Source: Clostridia bacterium (GTDB lineage: Bacteria; Bacillota; Clostridia; Oscillospirales; CAG-272). Taken from it: DNA of 7,479 bases. Location: contig JAFVRI010000009.1 of assembly GCA_017504335.1 (NCBI GenBank), forward strand, positions 1-7,479. Reading direction: 5' to 3'. A model generated the notes under the pieces. The model ran no database searches and was not told the origin of the DNA. It saw only the letters and a list, made by a program, of their open reading frames with translations. Positions 4,865 through 7,479 of the stretch are shown one piece after another. Numbering within the stretch: the stretch's first letter is position 1; every line of letters begins with the position of its first letter. The position numbers were made by a program, and so were the translations under genes.

Positions 4865-5842
4865 ATGTACATGTTCAAATATGTATTAAAGAGAATCGGT
4901 CTTATGCTGATGACCTTCTCGATTATATTTGTTGTGTGCTTTGTGTTAATCAAATTACTTCCCGTTGATACAACCTCTGTCGGTGTCGGTGAGGATGCGA
5001 CCAAGCTTCTCACTCAGCTCAAGGCAAGAGGCTACGATCGCCCCATTATGGAGCAATTTGGCTTGTATCTGAGAAGAATCGTTTTGGACGGCGACTTCGG
5101 CGTCGGCGTCAGCATGCCCGAATATCGCGGGCAGAACGTTTGGGACGTTTTTGTTGAAAAGCTTCCCCCCACAATTTTGATCAATATTTATTCCTCCCTG
5201 TTTGCAGTGCCGCTTGGTATTGCGCTCGGCATTTTTGCCGCACTGAAGAAGAATAAATGGCAGGACCACGTCATCAGCACCGCCGTAATGGTCTTTATCT
5301 CGGTGCCTTCCTTCGTATACGCGTCCTTGCTTTTATATACCGTTTGCTTTAAATTTGACCTGTTGCCCCTGAAGATGGCATCTCTGGCTGAGGCGAATAA
5401 CAATTACTTCTCGTGGACGATGTTCAAGTCCATGATTCCCGCGGTGCTGGCGATGTCCTTCGGATCGATCGCAGGTTATGCGCGCGGAACCCGCGCGGAG
5501 CTGACCGAGGTCCTGACCAGTGAGTTTATGCTACTGGCAAGAACCAAGGGCCTTACTAAATCCAAAGCAACCGTCCGTCACGCGCTCCGCAACGCGATGG
5601 TGCCGATCTTCCCCTCCATTGTGGGTGAGTTTATCGGCGTGCTTTCGGGCTCTCTTGTTATCGAGAAAATTTTCACGATCCCCGGCGTTGGCGGTCTTTA
5701 TCTGACCGCGATCAACTCCATGGATTATGACTTCTATATGATGCTGTCCGGATTTTACTTGCTCGTCAGTCTGGTTGCGGCATTGGTCATCGACCTTTCC
5801 TACGGCTTTATTGACCCGAGAATCAGAATGGGGGCAAGATAA
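4865..5842 (+). CDS. peptide ABC transporter permease, DppB/OppB type
   Basis: This is an inner membrane channel subunit of a dipeptide/oligopeptide ABC importer. It would pair with the second permease to form the translocation path and contact the ATPases. The 325 aa is typical for the family. Likely membrane segments are at about 8-30, 103-125, 136-158, 190-210, 248-272 and 288-314. The EAA loop that docks on the ATPase is clear: EFMLLARTKGL (220-230), then HALRNA (239-244) and PI (247-248). The C-terminus DPRIRMGAR is the usual DPR[IL]R tail. The start is ATG 4865, 10 nt after AAAGGAG (4848-4854); a second ATG at 4871 is spaced less well. It follows the binding-protein gene after 104 bp with a hairpin and overlaps the next gene by one base. 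The substrate cannot be told from the permease alone; nickel or opine uptake uses the same family. Confidence 0.93.
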   Translation: MYMFKYVLKRIGLMLMTFSIIFVVCFVLIKLLPVDTTSVGVGEDATKLLTQLKARGYDRPIMEQFGLYLRRIVLDGDFGVGVSMPEYRGQNVWDVFVEKLPPTILINIYSSLFAVPLGIALGIFAALKKNKWQDHVISTAVMVFISVPSFVYASLLLYTVCFKFDLLPLKMASLAEANNNYFSWTMFKSMIPAVLAMSFGSIAGYARGTRAELTEVLTSEFMLLARTKGLTKSKATVRHALRNAMVPIFPSIVGEFIGVLSGSLVIEKIFTIPGVGGLYLTAINSMDYDFYMMLSGFYLLVSLVAALVIDLSYGFIDPRIRMGAR

Positions 5843-7392
5843 TGAGAGCACAAGACTATAAGATTTCAAGCGAAAAATTCGTTTTCCGCGCCACCAACGA
5901 CAACCTGCACGATACAAAGCTGGAAACCAAGCCCCTGACCTATTTCCAGGATGCGCTGCGCCGCTTTGCAAAAAACAAGGCGTCCGTCGTGGCTGCCATC
6001 ATCATCGGCATTTTGCTCCTGTTTGCTCTGCTTGCACCTTTTCTTACTCCCTTCAGCGTTGCGTACGAGGACAACAACTACTCCTTCGTGCTGCCCAAGA
6101 ACCCCATTTTCTATAACCTCGGCATCCCGTTCTGGGACGGCGGTCAGGAAAAAGAGGTCAACCAGCTGGCTTACGACCAGTACCGCGCGATCCAGCAGGA
6201 GCTTGGCCGCAAGGTCATTATGAGCGACGTTGAGGCGCGCGAGGAAACCTACATGGGTAAAACAAAGACGCTCTACTCCTTCCGTCTGGATACCTATAAC
6301 GCAGTCGGTGTCAAGTACGTTGAGTTAACCGACTCTCAATATAAGGCACTGCAGGCATATCAGGATGCGAACAACGTTCAGGTTATCCTGCCCATTACCG
6401 AATTCAAGCGCAGACCGGAGGCAGAGCAGGATCAGAACAACGCAAATATCTGGTACCGTACCAAGCTTGGCGCGGGAAGAAAGACCGAGATCGTCTTTGA
6501 TAAGAACGGTAACTTCATTCCGATCTATGAAAAGGATACCGGTGACGGCCGCGACCAATACACCTCCAAGATGTATTGGGAGGGTGACACCAAGCTGTAT
6601 AACTACGCCGAAAAGAAGCAGAACTCCTGGATGGTTCGTGTTGACTACCGCGAATATTATATTTATCAGCATGCGGTAGCGGACGACGGAATCACCGAGC
6701 CCCTGTTCCTCTTTGGCACCAACAACGCCGGTAAGGACGTCTTTACCTGCCTTGCCAGCGGAACCAGATTCTCTTTGTTCCTCGCGTTCATCGTTGCAAG
6801 CGTCAACCTCTTTGTGGGTGCGATCTACGGTGCGATCGAGGGCTACTACGGCGGCAAGGTCGATATCATCATGGAGCGTATCGTGGAGCTGCTTTCCTCC
6901 GTTCCGTTCATGATCGTGATCACGCTGCTCAAATATCACTTTAACGTTTCGCACGTTTTGATCCTATTCATCGCCTTCTTCCTGACGGGATGGACAGGTA
7001 TGGCGGCAAGAACCAGAATGCAATTCTACCGCTTTAAGAACCAAGAGTATGTTTTGGTTGCAAGAACACTTGGCGCAAGAGATCTTCGCATTATGTTCAA
7101 GCATATCTTCCCCAACGCGATCGGTACTCTGATCACCGGTAGCGTGCTCGTCATTCCCGGTGTTATCTTCTCCGAGACCAGCCTTAGCTACCTCGGAATC
7201 ATCAGCCTTAGCACCGGTAACCTGACCAGCCTTGGAACCATGCTTGCAACGGGTCAGAACTATCTGTTCACCTACCCCCATATGCTGCTCTTCCCCTCGC
7301 TGTTTATCAGCTTGTTGATGCTCAGCTTCAACCTGTTTGGTAACGGCTTGCGCGACGCGTTTAACCCATCCTTGAGAGGAACTGAGGAATAA
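5842..7392 (+). CDS. peptide ABC transporter permease, DppC/OppC type, with large extracytoplasmic insertion
   Basis: This is the second channel subunit of the importer. The order is a cytosolic N-terminal tail (1-46), first membrane segment (about 48-70), a long polar region (about 72-290), the family motif FGTNNAGKDVF (291-301, usually GTDxxGRD), then membrane segments at about 310-332, 352-372, 374-393, 432-454 and 480-503. The EAA loop is EYVLVARTLGA (402-412) followed by KHIFPNA (420-426), and the C-terminus GNGLRDAFNPSLR matches the usual GDGLRDxxDPRLR. Usual length is about 280-340 aa; here it is 516 aa because the loop after the first membrane segment is enlarged by about 190 residues. 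The loop is hydrophilic, rich in Tyr, Lys, Asp and Gln, and without Cys, as expected for a folded domain outside the membrane. The start ATG overlaps the stop of the previous permease (TAATG), which indicates translational coupling. No ATPase gene follows within the window. Confidence 0.92.
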   Translation: MRAQDYKISSEKFVFRATNDNLHDTKLETKPLTYFQDALRRFAKNKASVVAAIIIGILLLFALLAPFLTPFSVAYEDNNYSFVLPKNPIFYNLGIPFWDGGQEKEVNQLAYDQYRAIQQELGRKVIMSDVEAREETYMGKTKTLYSFRLDTYNAVGVKYVELTDSQYKALQAYQDANNVQVILPITEFKRRPEAEQDQNNANIWYRTKLGAGRKTEIVFDKNGNFIPIYEKDTGDGRDQYTSKMYWEGDTKLYNYAEKKQNSWMVRVDYREYYIYQHAVADDGITEPLFLFGTNNAGKDVFTCLASGTRFSLFLAFIVASVNLFVGAIYGAIEGYYGGKVDIIMERIVELLSSVPFMIVITLLKYHFNVSHVLILFIAFFLTGWTGMAARTRMQFYRFKNQEYVLVARTLGARDLRIMFKHIFPNAIGTLITGSVLVIPGVIFSETSLSYLGIISLSTGNLTSLGTMLATGQNYLFTYPHMLLFPSLFISLLMLSFNLFGNGLRDAFNPSLRGTEE

Positions 7393-7479
7393 ACGGCCCA
7401 AGTGGCGTTTTGAATGCAAAATTTCTAATCAAAATATAGAGTGCTGCAGTGCGGGAGGGGAGCTCATCCCCGCCGGAAC
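7393..7479. other. spacer after the permease gene with weak hairpins, cut by the window end
   Basis: A weak stem overlaps the stop codon (AAAC 7391-7394 and GCC 7396-7398 with GGC 7404-7406 and GTTT 7407-7410, one bulged G), followed by one T. A second stem, GGGGA (7457-7461) with TCCCC (7467-7471), is extended by CGG with CCG (7452-7454 with 7473-7475) near the edge. Neither is a strong terminator, so transcription may continue into ATPase genes beyond the window. No start codon with a ribosome binding site for a following gene is seen. Confidence 0.35.

Noticed and set aside
5531..5971. Minus-strand and alternative-frame open frames across the permease genes, including 6325-6954 and 6964-7419
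   Set aside because: The + strand frames carry the full permease motifs. The others have low-complexity His/Arg/Glu-rich translations typical of antisense reading.

Overview
The window looks like a stretch of a low-GC Gram-positive chromosome, most likely a gut-type Clostridia. This is inferred from strong GGAGG-type ribosome binding sites, consensus sigma-A promoters, a Cys-anchored lipoprotein signal, UUCG-capped terminators and palindromic intergenic repeats. The genus cannot be named from the sequence alone. All genes supported here lie on the + strand.

Left part (1-2100): two short, apparently monocistronic genes sit in a repeat-rich, non-coding background. The first (167-562) is an AT-rich protein of unknown function with its own promoter. 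The second (1113-1508) is a small zinc-dependent cytidine-deaminase-family enzyme, also with its own extended -10 promoter. Each gene is followed, starting at the first base after its stop codon, by a copy of the same two-part repeat and then by a strong intrinsic terminator. In the copy behind gene 1 the two halves are pushed apart by 145 bp that carry three tandem 11-bp repeats and a nine-unit array of 8-11 bp repeats (consensus ACGATATTC). A double-hairpin REP-like element (825-872), a hairpin-rich spacer (about 931-1034) and a further gene-less stretch (1609-2110) complete this part.

Right part (2111-7392): an oligopeptide/dipeptide-type ABC importer operon. A very strong promoter (phased A-tracts, TTGACG, 17 bp, extended TATAAT) drives a lipoprotein substrate-binding protein gene. 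That gene is broken by one in-frame TAA at codon 629, and the reading frame then continues cleanly for 222 more codons to its natural end at 4760. An intercistronic hairpin separates it from a DppB/OppB-type permease gene (4865-5842). This overlaps by one base (TAATG) a DppC/OppC-type permease gene (5842-7392), whose product carries an unusually large extracytoplasmic insertion of roughly 190-220 residues. The two permeases would form the membrane channel and the lipoprotein would deliver peptide to it. The ATPase subunits are not in the window.

The points most worth a second look are the nonsense codon in the otherwise intact binding-protein gene, the split repeat with its short-repeat array behind two unrelated genes, and the enlarged permease.
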